Origin: Thermosediminibacterales bacterium
GTDB lineage: Bacteria > Bacillota > Thermosediminibacteria > Koleobacterales > JARRCM01
Reading direction: 5' to 3'
NCBI GenBank assembly: GCA_029982205.1
Contig: JARRCM010000017.1
Span: 1-44,221 of the forward strand
Length of the DNA stretch: 44,221 nt
The notes under the pieces are model-generated. The model was not told the DNA's origin. It worked only from the letters and a program-made list of their open reading frames with translations, and made no database searches. Made by a program: the position numbers and the translations under genes. Positions 14,533-22,665 of the stretch are shown piece by piece (position 1 is the stretch's first letter; each line of letters opens with the position of its first letter).

Positions 14533-15667
14533 GTTCTGGAAATTTATAAACCAGTCCGATGAAGAAGCAGAGCTGCTGTTGTATGGCCCAATATCTGAAC
14601 AAACGTGGTGGGGAGATGAAGTCACACCCAAACAATTTGCAGAAGACCTTAAACCACTGGGAGAAAAAGGAAAAATAACGGTCCGCATAAATTCCGGTGG
14701 TGGTGATGTTTTTGCTGCCAATGCAATATATTCGCTCCTCAAGGATAATTCAGCAGATATTATAGTTAAAATAGATGGGCTGGCAGCCAGCGCAGCTACC
14801 ATCGTAGCCATGGCAGGAGATGAAATACAGATTCCTTCTAATGGTATGATGATGATCCATGATCCAGCGGTAGTTTTGATAGGGTATTACAATACCGAAG
14901 ATTTTGCAGAACTTACAGAAGTGCTTGAAAAGGTTAAAGAAACAATCATAATAGCCTATGAGAAAAAAACCGGTAAAGATAGAGATGAGATATCTCGGTT
15001 GATGAAGGAAGAAACCTGGATGACAGGGCAGGAAGCTGTTGACTTGGGGTTTGCGGATACATTACTTGATGAAGAAGTTGAATCGATATTAAATGGCAAA
15101 ATGCTGATAGTTAATGACATCAGTCATGATATATCTAAATACAGTAAAATTCCTAAAAACATTACTACTGCAAAGCCTAGTAATTTTATACGCAATCAGG
15201 TAATAAAGCCTGTTTCTTTTAAAGATAACACCAAAATCAAAAAGGAAGGTGAAAAAAGGATGAATGAAATTAAAACGGTTGAGGACCTGGAAAAAGCTTA
15301 TCCAGATTTAGTAAACGAACTGATCTCTGAAGCTAAAAAGAAAGGGGCCGAAGAAGAAAGGTCCAGAATTAAGGATATCGAAGATATCCAGAACAATATT
15401 GACCCGGGCTTGGTATATAAAGCAAAATATGAAGAACCTATGGATGCAAAAGAACTGGCATTCGAGGCTTTGAAATTAGACAATGTCAAAGGGCAAAAAT
15501 ATCTAAATGATATTAAGAAAGACCAGGATGATTCAGGTGTCAGGGATATAAAACCTTCTTCCACCGATGTGCCGGCGGAAGAAAAACCCAAAACAGTTGC
15601 TGATAAATTTAAAAAAGTTGCGGCCATTCTGGACGCAAAGAGGAGAGGAGTGAATATTAATGGCTAG
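14525..15667 (+). CDS. head maturation protease (ClpP-type) with scaffold domain
   Basis: A 380-aa fusion like lambda C/Nu3. Residues 1-~200 are a ClpP/S49-type serine protease: SGGGDVF (57-63), nucleophile Ser89 in GLAASAA, and His112 in MIHDP. Residues ~246-380 are a charged, helical scaffold segment. It starts at TTG 14525 with AAAGGAGTG nine bases before, overlapping the portal gene. It organises and then clears the scaffold during prohead assembly. A second start inside the frame makes the scaffold alone. Confidence 0.9.
   Translation: MSKFWKFINQSDEEAELLLYGPISEQTWWGDEVTPKQFAEDLKPLGEKGKITVRINSGGGDVFAANAIYSLLKDNSADIIVKIDGLAASAATIVAMAGDEIQIPSNGMMMIHDPAVVLIGYYNTEDFAELTEVLEKVKETIIIAYEKKTGKDRDEISRLMKEETWMTGQEAVDLGFADTLLDEEVESILNGKMLIVNDISHDISKYSKIPKNITTAKPSNFIRNQVIKPVSFKDNTKIKKEGEKRMNEIKTVEDLEKAYPDLVNELISEAKKKGAEEERSRIKDIEDIQNNIDPGLVYKAKYEEPMDAKELAFEALKLDNVKGQKYLNDIKKDQDDSGVRDIKPSSTDVPAEEKPKTVADKFKKVAAILDAKRRGVNING
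15260..15667 (+). CDS. nested scaffold protein (internal start in protease gene)
   Basis: ATG 15260 lies in frame at codon 246 of the protease and is preceded, eight bases before, by AAGGAAGGTG. That is a good ribosome site in the middle of a coding region. The 135-aa product would be the free scaffold, matching the nested Nu3 arrangement of lambda. The boundary also falls where the protease domain ends and the helical, Lys/Glu-rich part begins. Confidence 0.65.
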   Translation: MNEIKTVEDLEKAYPDLVNELISEAKKKGAEEERSRIKDIEDIQNNIDPGLVYKAKYEEPMDAKELAFEALKLDNVKGQKYLNDIKKDQDDSGVRDIKPSSTDVPAEEKPKTVADKFKKVAAILDAKRRGVNING

Positions 15668-16034
15668 TTACGAAGTCACTGGTTCTGTTAATCCGGATAA
15701 GCTCATTGCCGGGCATGAAATTCCTCTGTTAACTACCGGTGTTTTGCTTGCATCCGGGCAGGGAGTTTTAGAAAGAGGAAGTGTAATCGAAATTGTAACT
15801 GCAGATGGTAAAGGGAAGCTTTGTGACAGTGCTGCAGCAGATGGAAGTCAGGTTGCAAAATACATTCTGGCAGAGGATGTAGATACCACCGGTGGAGATG
15901 TAATGGCTGTATGCTACAAATCCGGAGTATTTAACCGAAATGCTCTAATCTTTGGTGGAACTGACACTGCAGATGTCCACGAAGATGAGTTAAGAGATGT
16001 AAATATTTATCTCAAAGATGAAATTTCTTATTAA
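15660..16034 (+). CDS. head decoration protein (lambda gpD-like)
   Basis: A 124-aa protein that trimerises on the expanded capsid. It has the family profile: short N-terminal arm, small hydrophobic beta-rich core (GHEIPLLTTGVLLASGQGVLERGSVI) seen here in pieces, and a GDVMAVCYKSGVFNR segment. ATG 15660 overlaps the protease stop. Encoded directly before the major capsid gene, exactly as in lambda D-E. Confidence 0.85.
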   Translation: MASYEVTGSVNPDKLIAGHEIPLLTTGVLLASGQGVLERGSVIEIVTADGKGKLCDSAAADGSQVAKYILAEDVDTTGGDVMAVCYKSGVFNRNALIFGGTDTADVHEDELRDVNIYLKDEISY

Positions 16035-16049
16035 AAGGAGTGAAAGCTG

Positions 16050-17123
16050 ATGGCTGATATCACTAACGGAAATGTGAATATCTATGAACCTCGGAGTATG
16101 GCCGGTAGTTTTGATAAACGCATGCCGGTCACAACATTTTTAAGGGATACTTTCTTTCCTGCTGTAAAAACCTTCATGACTGAAAAGGTTGATGTAGATT
16201 TTAGAAAGGGAGGATATTTAATTGCACCATTCGTTGCGCCTAACGTTGGTGGAATTAACATGGAGCGGAAAGGTTATGAAACTCGGACATACACACCCCC
16301 GAGGATCGCTCCGCAAAGAACCATCAGTCCTGAAGTGTTGACCCCTCGTATTCCTGGAGAAACTTTGCATACCAGTATGTCGCCAGAAGAACGTCAAGAT
16401 TATTACCTGCAGCAGGATGCTCAGGAACTTGACGATGCTATCTCACGCCGTGAAGAGGTTATGTGCGCTCAATTGCTCACTAATGGTATTATTAATGTTC
16501 GAGGCTATATCGATGACAACCTTGAGAAATACATTGATGACAATATTGACTTCCAATTCTCCAACAAAGTTACTCTAACCAGCACCGATGCCTGGAGTGA
16601 CCCGAATTCTACTAAATATGAAGATCTTGAAACAGGAGTCGAAACAATACTTAAAGCAGGATATAATCCGGATATCTGTGTTTTAGGAAAGGATGCCTGG
16701 GGATATCTAAGGTCTGATGAAAACTTCCTGAAATTGCTGGATAACAGAAGGCTTGAAATCGGACTGCTAAGGCCGGATTTGAGAACTGTTGATGGTAATG
16801 GTTTGAAGTATATTGGTGATCTTCCAGACTTAGGGCTCAGTCTATATGTTTACTATGCGTGGTATAAGGATTACGACGGTACCATTAAGCCTGTATTCCC
16901 AACCGATCATGTATTAATTGCCCCTGAAGGTCTTGGTGAAATGCTATATGGCGCAATTACTCAACTTGAAGAAGACAAGCGTTACCATACCTATGAAGGG
17001 ACCAGGGTTCCCAAGATCATTGCAAATATGAATGATGATGTAATGACCTTCAGGCTTTCTTCCAGGCCATTACCTAAACCGTTTGATGTTGATGCATGGT
17101 ATGTAATGGATGTTGTAGGTTAA
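16050..17123 (+). CDS. major capsid protein (lambda gpE family)
   Basis: A 357-aa capsid subunit with the HK97 fold of the gpE family. N-terminal FFPAVKTFMTEKVDVDFRKG and the central IAPQRTISPEVL and EELDDAISRREEVM-like region (residues ~105-145) are typical. The C-terminus ends in SRPLPKPFDVDAW. The expected length is ~340-350. ATG 16050 follows AAAGGAGTG. No truncation. Confidence 0.94.
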   Translation: MADITNGNVNIYEPRSMAGSFDKRMPVTTFLRDTFFPAVKTFMTEKVDVDFRKGGYLIAPFVAPNVGGINMERKGYETRTYTPPRIAPQRTISPEVLTPRIPGETLHTSMSPEERQDYYLQQDAQELDDAISRREEVMCAQLLTNGIINVRGYIDDNLEKYIDDNIDFQFSNKVTLTSTDAWSDPNSTKYEDLETGVETILKAGYNPDICVLGKDAWGYLRSDENFLKLLDNRRLEIGLLRPDLRTVDGNGLKYIGDLPDLGLSLYVYYAWYKDYDGTIKPVFPTDHVLIAPEGLGEMLYGAITQLEEDKRYHTYEGTRVPKIIANMNDDVMTFRLSSRPLPKPFDVDAWYVMDVVG

Positions 17124-17139
17124 TAGGAGGGGATAATCG

Positions 17140-17553
17140 ATGTTTAAAGTAACACATGGAAAAGTAAAATTTAAAGGTGTTCTATATGGTCCTGAGGAAG
17201 AGGCCGGAGATACTATCTCTGGCCTTTCACTTGAGCAAGAAGAAAATCTTGCTAAAAAAGGTTATGGAGAAATTATTAATCCTCCAAAGTCTTCTGATAA
17301 GAAAAAAGATCAGAAAAACTTCCCAAACATAAAGGAGATGAATGTAGAACAGGTTAATGAACTTATTGAAAAAACACAAGATATTGAAACGCTATACAAA
17401 ATAATGAAAATTGAAGAGAGCAGCAAAAAACGAACAACTATTCTTAAACCTTTAAGAGAAAAAATTGAAGAATTAGAAACTGTGGCAGAAGAAGAAAATG
17501 AAAACCAGGATGTAAATATAGATTTTGATCCGGATGATGTTATTAAGGATTGA
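17140..17553 (+). CDS. head-tail region protein of unknown role
   Basis: A 137-aa protein behind AGGAGGGG. Residues 1-~45 resemble a small domain common after capsid genes (KVKFKGVLYGPEEEAGDTI, then LSLEQEENLAKKG). The rest is a highly charged helical segment that could be coiled-coil, with a very acidic C-terminus. By position it may take the place of lambda FI, a packaging helper. Function not established. Confidence 0.6.
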   Translation: MFKVTHGKVKFKGVLYGPEEEAGDTISGLSLEQEENLAKKGYGEIINPPKSSDKKKDQKNFPNIKEMNVEQVNELIEKTQDIETLYKIMKIEESSKKRTTILKPLREKIEELETVAEEENENQDVNIDFDPDDVIKD

Positions 17554-17558
17554 TGACT

Positions 17559-17882
17559 ATGCCTAAATTGAAAGATCATTTGAACTATGATATTAATACT
17601 TTTTTCAATTTAGATGAATTTGCACAGATTCATACCATCGATGGAAAAGAAGTTCCTGCTGTGATAGATAGTGACGTGTTAAAGATCCGAAGCAACTATA
17701 AAACGGAGCAGTATGACGGTGTTTATGCAAGCCGGATAGCTGTTTATGTAAAAGCCGCTGACTTACCAGAACGACCGGTATACGGCCAACAGCTGAGGTT
17801 GGATGGCAAACTTTATACGGTAATAGAGTGCAGTGAAGAAATGGGTGTTCTGGAAATCGTCCTGGGGGCGAATGAATCATGA
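17559..17882 (+). CDS. head-tail attachment protein (lambda FII-like)
   Basis: A 107-aa protein read from ATG 17559, nine bases after AAGGA; ATG 17553 and TTG 17550 are alternatives. A beta-rich domain ending in DGKLYTVIECSEEMGVLEIVLG fits the Phage_attach/FII-type head-tail joining proteins. Its stop overlaps the next ATG. Confidence 0.7.
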   Translation: MPKLKDHLNYDINTFFNLDEFAQIHTIDGKEVPAVIDSDVLKIRSNYKTEQYDGVYASRIAVYVKAADLPERPVYGQQLRLDGKLYTVIECSEEMGVLEIVLGANES

Positions 17883-18442
17883 TAACCGTTGATTCCAAAC
17901 AGATTGAACGGGCTGAAGAACTCCTGAAAAACATACCCAACGGTGTTTCAAAGGCTGTTGTAAATGCCATCAACAGGGCCGCTGAAGGTGCCAGAACTGA
18001 TGCTGTCAAGAAGGTTCGTGAGCGATACTATGTAAAAGCCAAAGATATTAGGGAGATCATACAAATTACAAAGGCAACATACGAGAACCAGGCGGCCATC
18101 ATTAGAGCTAAAGGTTCCCCCCTTGCTCTGTCTAAATTTAAAATTACACCATCAAAACCTCCCCAAAAACGACGTAAGAAACCCGTTATAGCCCGTGTTG
18201 TCCGAGGAGAAGGTGGCCCAATACCAGATGCATTTGTAGCCAAAATGGAGTCAGGGCACATTGGTGTATTTAAGCGCGCAGGGAAGTCGCGATTACCAAT
18301 TATTCAGTTATATGGTCCTTCAGTACCGCAGATGCTGGGCCATAAATCAGTAACGGCTTTTGTTGAAGAACGGGCGCAGGAACGTTTGGAAGAACGGCTC
18401 GAACATGAAATAGAACGTTTACTGAGAGGTGTGGGCAAATGA
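17879..18442 (+). CDS. minor tail protein Z-like
   Basis: A 187-aa basic protein of the prophage minor tail Z type. The signature A(I)NRAAEGARTDAVKKVRERY near 25-50 is followed by a KAKDIREII segment and a C-terminal helical tail. Such proteins complete the tail end near the head. ATG 17879 overlaps the previous stop (ATGA). Confidence 0.8.
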   Translation: MITVDSKQIERAEELLKNIPNGVSKAVVNAINRAAEGARTDAVKKVRERYYVKAKDIREIIQITKATYENQAAIIRAKGSPLALSKFKITPSKPPQKRRKKPVIARVVRGEGGPIPDAFVAKMESGHIGVFKRAGKSRLPIIQLYGPSVPQMLGHKSVTAFVEERAQERLEERLEHEIERLLRGVGK

Positions 18443-18897
18443 TACCGACATTGCTGGTTGATGAGCTTAGAAATTTTATTGATGATGTGGTTAAAAATTA
18501 CTGGCTGGAGACAAATAAGCAGGACTTAAATAAACCGCCTCAGGTTGTCACCGGTTACCTTCCTCCTAAAAAATCAGCGCCGGATCCGGACTACCCGTTT
18601 GTCATTGTGAGACTGGCGGAAGGTACGGATAACCAGGAAGGTGCAACGGTTACAGTCAAGATTATCGTTGGGACCTACTCGGAAGACGCTCAAAACGGCT
18701 GGCGGGATGTAGCGAGTATTATTCAGCGTATCTGGACGGAGCTATTCAAAAGGCGGATAATTGCTAAAAAGTATAAAGTAGAATACCCCATGAAGTTTGA
18801 AATGCCGGAAGAGCAGCCGTTCCCTGAGTGGGTGGGAATAATGACCACCAACTGGACGGTTGCTCATCCTGTTTTGGAGGAGGTCGCATATGAGTAA
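18439..18897 (+). CDS. tail terminator-like protein (gpU position)
   Basis: A 152-aa protein overlapping gene Z by four bases. Residues ~50-80 (PDPDYPFVIVRLAEGTDNQEG) and the beta-strand-rich middle resemble tail completion/terminator proteins of the gpU or neck type. Placement between a Z-like gene and the sheath gene supports tail-head interface assembly. Homology is weak, so the exact role is inferred. Confidence 0.6.
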   Translation: MIPTLLVDELRNFIDDVVKNYWLETNKQDLNKPPQVVTGYLPPKKSAPDPDYPFVIVRLAEGTDNQEGATVTVKIIVGTYSEDAQNGWRDVASIIQRIWTELFKRRIIAKKYKVEYPMKFEMPEEQPFPEWVGIMTTNWTVAHPVLEEVAYE

Positions 18898-19174
18898 AAA
18901 AAAGAAAGCAGTTTCAACAGAATTTTTTTCAAAGCAAGAACAGTTAATATACTGCGGTCCAAATATTCCCGGTGGAGTGCTACAGCGATATTCAGTGTAT
19001 AAGGGTATTCCTGGATATCTTAATGATTTATTTAATAAGTGTTCTGCAGTAAAGAAATTATTTGTTCCCGTTAAAGAACTGGCAAAGACAGAAAAGGCAA
19101 TTAAAACTAAAGGCACACCCGAAAACACTTTTTATCAGCAGGTAGTACAGTTTATTGAGAAAGGTGGTGTTTAA
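18890..19174 (+). CDS. small tail-region protein (94 aa)
   Basis: A 94-aa Lys-rich protein from ATG 18890, chosen because GGAGGAGGT lies just before it; the in-frame start at 18860 has no site. The central IYCGPNIPGGVLQRYSVYKG stretch appears, from memory, in small proteins found before the sheath gene of Firmicutes myophages. Function unknown. Confidence 0.65.
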   Translation: MSKKKKAVSTEFFSKQEQLIYCGPNIPGGVLQRYSVYKGIPGYLNDLFNKCSAVKKLFVPVKELAKTEKAIKTKGTPENTFYQQVVQFIEKGGV

Positions 19175-19177
19175 TAA

Positions 19178-20635
19178 ATGGCATATAAACATGGAATATA
19201 TGTTTCTGAGGTACCTACCTCTGTAATCCCACCGGTAAAGACGAATGCAGGACTGCCGGTGGTGTTCGGAACAGCACCGGTAAACCTTGTTTCGGAGGAT
19301 GGGTCCGGTAAGACAAATGAGCCGATCCTCTGCTACACCTACCAGGAGGTGGTGCAGGAACTTGGATATTCCGACGATTGGAAAAACTACACCCTTTGCG
19401 AATTTATGAAGTCACACTTCGGGTTATTTGCTGTAGCCCCCGTGGTTTTTGTGAACGTCCTTGATCCTGCAACCCATAAGGCAAGTGTTACTGCTGAATC
19501 GGTGCCCCTTGACAGTAATGACCAGGGTGTTTTGGCCAATAAAGGTGTGCTTTTATCAACCGTTGTGGTGAAATCTTCTGATGGTGCAACAACCTATGTC
19601 AGAAATACGGATTACACAATAGCTTTTGATGATAATGGAAACGCAGTAATTACCAGGCTATCCTCCGGAAGCATTTCTGAAGGTGCTAGCCTCCAGGTTG
19701 ATTACGATTACCTAGACCCTTCGGCCATAACAGCAAATGACATCATAGGAGGTGTGGATGCCACTACTGGTGCTTTAACTGGCCTTGAGCTGGTAAATGC
19801 GGTATTCCCGAGGTTCCGGATGGTGCCCGGGATGATCCTTGCCCCCGGCTGGTCCCAGGACCCGGCTGTGGCTGCGGTCATGGTGGCCAAGGCCAGCAAC
19901 ATCAATGGGCACTTCAAGTGCATTGCATTGACGGATGTGCCGACTGACACAGTTACAAAATACAGTGATGTTCCATCATGGAAAACTGATAACAACTATA
20001 CTTCCGAACGCCAGGCTGTATGCTGGCCAAAGGTGAAGCTGGGTGATGAAGAGTTCCATCTGTCTACTCAGCTGGCCGGGTTAATCTGCAGTCTTGATGC
20101 TGAAAATGACGATGTTCCCTTTGCAAGTCCTTCGAATAAGGGCCTTCAAGCTGATAGTGCAGTTCTGAGCGATGGCACAACCGTAGCCTTGGGCCCTGAC
20201 CAGGCTGTCTATTTGAACGGCCAGGGCATCATTACTGCACTTAACTTTGTAGGCGGCTGGAAAGCATGGGGTAACCGCACCGGTGCATACCCGGCTGTTA
20301 CTGATCCGAAAGATGCCTTTTTGCCCATCAGGCGCATGTTCGACTGGATTGCCAATCAGCTGGTGCTGATGTTCTGGCAGAAGGTGGACTATCCCATTAC
20401 CAGGCGTATGGTAGAAACAGTTGTTGATTCAGCTAACATATGGCTCAATGGATTGACGGCTAGAGAATATATTCTCGGCGGCAGGGTTGAGTTTATCCCT
20501 GAAGAGAATCCCGAAACGGATCTCATGGACGGCATTATGCGCTTCCACGTGTATGTAACTCCGCCGTCTCCGGCACGAGAAATTGACTTTGTAGTTGAGT
20601 ATGACCCCAAGTATCTTGAGTCATTGTTTGGTTAA
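19178..20635 (+). CDS. contractile tail sheath protein (P2 FI-like)
   Basis: A 485-aa sheath subunit. It begins with the typical MAYKHGIYVSEVPTSVIPP, contains a beta-rich inserted domain around residues 100-190, and ends with the conserved sheath domain (WGNRTGAYPAVTDPKDAF, RRMFDWIANQLVL). The sheath contracts to drive the tube through the host envelope, so this is a myophage. ATG 19178 follows AAAGGTGG. Confidence 0.93.
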   Translation: MAYKHGIYVSEVPTSVIPPVKTNAGLPVVFGTAPVNLVSEDGSGKTNEPILCYTYQEVVQELGYSDDWKNYTLCEFMKSHFGLFAVAPVVFVNVLDPATHKASVTAESVPLDSNDQGVLANKGVLLSTVVVKSSDGATTYVRNTDYTIAFDDNGNAVITRLSSGSISEGASLQVDYDYLDPSAITANDIIGGVDATTGALTGLELVNAVFPRFRMVPGMILAPGWSQDPAVAAVMVAKASNINGHFKCIALTDVPTDTVTKYSDVPSWKTDNNYTSERQAVCWPKVKLGDEEFHLSTQLAGLICSLDAENDDVPFASPSNKGLQADSAVLSDGTTVALGPDQAVYLNGQGIITALNFVGGWKAWGNRTGAYPAVTDPKDAFLPIRRMFDWIANQLVLMFWQKVDYPITRRMVETVVDSANIWLNGLTAREYILGGRVEFIPEENPETDLMDGIMRFHVYVTPPSPAREIDFVVEYDPKYLESLFG

Positions 20636-20649
20636 AGGAGGGGTGAAGG

Positions 20650-21171
20650 TTGAATCAGGTACCTGAGAAACTCATTAACTTTCGTGTATATGAAGATGGG
20701 AATGACCTGCTTGGCATAGCTGATGTAGAATTGCCTAGTATTGAGGCTATGACCGAAACGGTGAAGGGTGCAGGCATTGCCGGTGAAGTAGAAAGCCCTG
20801 TTCTCGGCCACTTTGGCAGCATGACACTTAAGCTAAATTGGCGCACGGTTACGAAGCCAACAGTGCATTTAGCACAACAGAAATCTCACAATCTTGACTT
20901 ACGGGGTGCTATTCAGGCATATAATGCGGGAACAGGTGAATATAAAGTATCTCCCCTTAAAGTTGCAGTCAGATGTATACCTAAAAAGACAGAGCTTGGC
21001 AAACTGGATGTGGGTGCGACATCTGATGCGTCAAATGAGTTTGAAGTAACTTATATTAAGGTATCATTAGACGGCAAGGAAATAGTAGAAATTGACAAGT
21101 ACAATTACATCTGCAAGATAAACGGAGAAGATTATTTAAAAGATATCAGGCAGGCTCTTGGCCTTGCTTAA
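20650..21171 (+). CDS. major tail tube protein (P2 FII-like)
   Basis: A 173-aa tube protein that stacks in hexameric rings inside the sheath. It starts at TTG 20650 behind AGGAGGGGTG. Family features are the PEKLINFRVYEDGNDLLGIA opening, the LPSIEAMTETVKGAGIAGE segment, and GHFGSMTLKLNWRT. The length is normal for P2 FII. Confidence 0.92.
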   Translation: MNQVPEKLINFRVYEDGNDLLGIADVELPSIEAMTETVKGAGIAGEVESPVLGHFGSMTLKLNWRTVTKPTVHLAQQKSHNLDLRGAIQAYNAGTGEYKVSPLKVAVRCIPKKTELGKLDVGATSDASNEFEVTYIKVSLDGKEIVEIDKYNYICKINGEDYLKDIRQALGLA

Positions 21172-21178
21172 AATTTTA

Positions 21179-21215
21179 AAGACCTGCTGCTATCTGTTAG
21201 GATGCAGTGGGTCTT
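21179..21215. terminator. bidirectional terminator hairpin
   Basis: A 12-bp stem (21179-21190 with 21204-21215, two G-U pairs) and a 13-nt loop, flanked by TTTTAAA on one side and TTAAAT on the other. It ends the moron gene on the minus strand, whose stop overlaps the stem, and could also damp readthrough from the tail tube gene. Confidence 0.7.
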
Positions 21216-21432
21216 AAATATCATTATCGTTGATTTGTTGTTCATCTTTTACAAATAGAATTGGGCTCATATAGAAGATAAAGGCTACGGCACCAACTAT
21301 AAAACCTATCCAGTATCCTATAGGGCCAAATATGGGTTCGATAAAGCTGCCAAAAACTACACCAGGGATAAAAGAAAAAATCAAGACAATAGTCCATAAA
21401 AAGATGGTTATTATCGAATCAAGAATAGACAT
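21214..21432 (-). CDS. small two-helix membrane protein (prophage moron)
   Basis: A 72-aa protein with two strong transmembrane segments (~8-30 and ~38-60), Gly/Pro rich at the turn, and a short acidic tail. It is encoded against the tail genes, with its own promoter (21469-21477) and terminator (21179-21215). That layout is the hallmark of a moron: a cargo gene expressed from the lysogen. Superinfection exclusion or host-envelope change are common jobs for such genes, but nothing in the sequence decides this. Confidence 0.75.
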   Translation of the reverse strand: MSILDSIITIFLWTIVLIFSFIPGVVFGSFIEPIFGPIGYWIGFIVGAVAFIFYMSPILFVKDEQQINDNDI

Positions 21433-21468
21433 AATATTTCCCCCACTTTGTTTGCTTTATTTACTTAA

Positions 21469-21477
21469 ATTATATCA
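21469..21477 (-). promoter_or_regulatory. extended -10 promoter of the moron
   Basis: On the minus strand TGATATAAT gives a perfect extended -10 (TG-n-TATAAT). It lies 37 bases upstream of the moron ATG, whose ribosome site is GGGGG. No clear -35, as expected for extended -10 promoters. Confidence 0.6.
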
Positions 21478-21494
21478 TTTTCGAGGTGAGGAAT

Positions 21495-21773
21495 ATGCAA
21501 AAAGTTGTTCTTAGCAAGCCTTTTTCTTTTGAAGATAAGGAATATAAAGAGTTGAGTATTGATTTGGATTCATTGACCGGAAGAGACATTATTAATGCGA
21601 CACAAGAAGCTAGGGCTTTAGAGGGCCCAACCCCGGTGCCAGAACTTTCAAAAGCTTATCAGGCAGTGATAGCAGCAAAAGCTGCAAAAGTTCCGGTGGA
21701 AATGCTTTTAAAGTTGCCGGCAAAGGATTTTAGTAAAATTACATTATTGGTTGAAAATTTTTTACTGGATTAA
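21495..21773 (+). CDS. tail assembly chaperone (P2 E-like)
   Basis: A 92-aa protein. ATG 21495 is chosen, with GAGGTGAGG just before it. It has the family form: LSKPFSFEDKEYKELSIDLD strand region, LTGRDIINA helix, then ALEGPTPVPELSKAYQAVIAA. It coats the tape measure during tail assembly. The last codons contain T-TTT-TTA (21758-21764), a -1 slippery heptamer, allowing a longer E-E' product. Position between tube and tape measure is canonical. Confidence 0.85.
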   Translation: MQKVVLSKPFSFEDKEYKELSIDLDSLTGRDIINATQEARALEGPTPVPELSKAYQAVIAAKAAKVPVEMLLKLPAKDFSKITLLVENFLLD

Positions 21774-21931
21774 GCTTACGACGTGGGAAATTGATAAATA
21801 TCATTATGGATGTATGTCTGAAAATGTCTATCAGTAGCTATACCCCAGTTTCATATTGGCTTTCCAGGCCACTGGTAGAATTGGCCGAGTGGATGCAGGC
21901 GTTGATTAACCTGCAGGATGGAAGGAAGTGA
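21764..21931 (+). CDS. E' extension read by -1 frameshift
   Basis: After slippage at TTTTTTA (21758-21764) the -1 frame stays open for 55 codons to TGA 21929-21931, five bases before the tape measure start. The fusion would be ~145 aa. The extension contains SYWLSRPLVELAEWMQALIN, typical of the short E'/G-T type extensions that bind the tape measure. It has no ribosome site of its own. Established knowledge: such frameshifts are conserved in tail chaperone genes, including P2 E/E'. Confidence 0.75.
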   Translation, partial: TGLSLRRGKLINIIMDVCLKMSISSYTPVSYWLSRPLVELAEWMQALINLQDGRK

Positions 21932-21936
21932 CCTAA

Positions 21937-22665
21937 ATGGCGCAGCGAAAAATGTTTGAAATGGCCTTTGAGATAGCCGGAAAAATAAACTCTTCCTTTG
22001 GACGCACTTTTACGTCGGCAAATGAAAAACTTCAGAAGATGAACAGACATATTTCGTCTCTGCGTTCAGAGATAAGAGAACTTGAAAGGGCTCAAAAAAG
22101 AGGAGAAATAACTGCCAAAAAATATGCAGAATCATACGAAAAACTGGCAAGGCAGCTAGATAAAGCTGAAAGGGCACAGCGCGGGCTCTCTAAGGCTGTC
22201 TCAAGACAACAAAGACTTAGCAATTTCCGCCAGAGAATGCGAGGCGCAATGGTAGGTGCAGTTGAAACGGCTGTTACAGTAGGCGCCCCAATTGCTGCAG
22301 CTATAGAATTTGAATCCAGCATGGCAGATGTCAAAAAGGTAGTAGACTTTGAGACACCGGAGCAGTTTAAGGCCATGGAAAAGGATATAATCAACCTTTC
22401 CAAACGAATCCCTATGGCTGCTGACGAACTAGCTCAAATTGTTGCCGCAGGCGGACAGGCAGGCATTGCTCGAGAAGATTTAACCAAATTTGCTGAAGCT
22501 GCTGCCCAAATGGGTGTAGCATTCGACATTTCGGCTGAAGAGGCCGGCCAGATGATGGCGCAGTGGCGTTCTGCATTCAAGATGAACCAGGAAGAGGTCA
22601 ACAGGCTGGCAGACCACCTGCAGGATACCGGAGTATTTATATGGATAAAAAGTCAATCCGTATAA
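21937..22665 (+). pseudogene. tape measure protein, truncated
   Basis: The first ~230 residues of a tail tape measure protein (P2 T-like): coiled-coil start, KRGEITAKKYAESYEKL region, a hydrophobic GAMVGAVETAVTVGAPIAAA segment, and the FESSMADVKKVVDF...IAREDLTKFAEAA domain. Intact proteins of this family run to many hundred residues. Here the reading frame ends in an unrelated VFIWIKSQSV tail at 22665, overlapping the 3' end of a minus-strand gene by 13 nt. The phage gene is cut between about 22,620 and 22,640. Confidence 0.85.
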
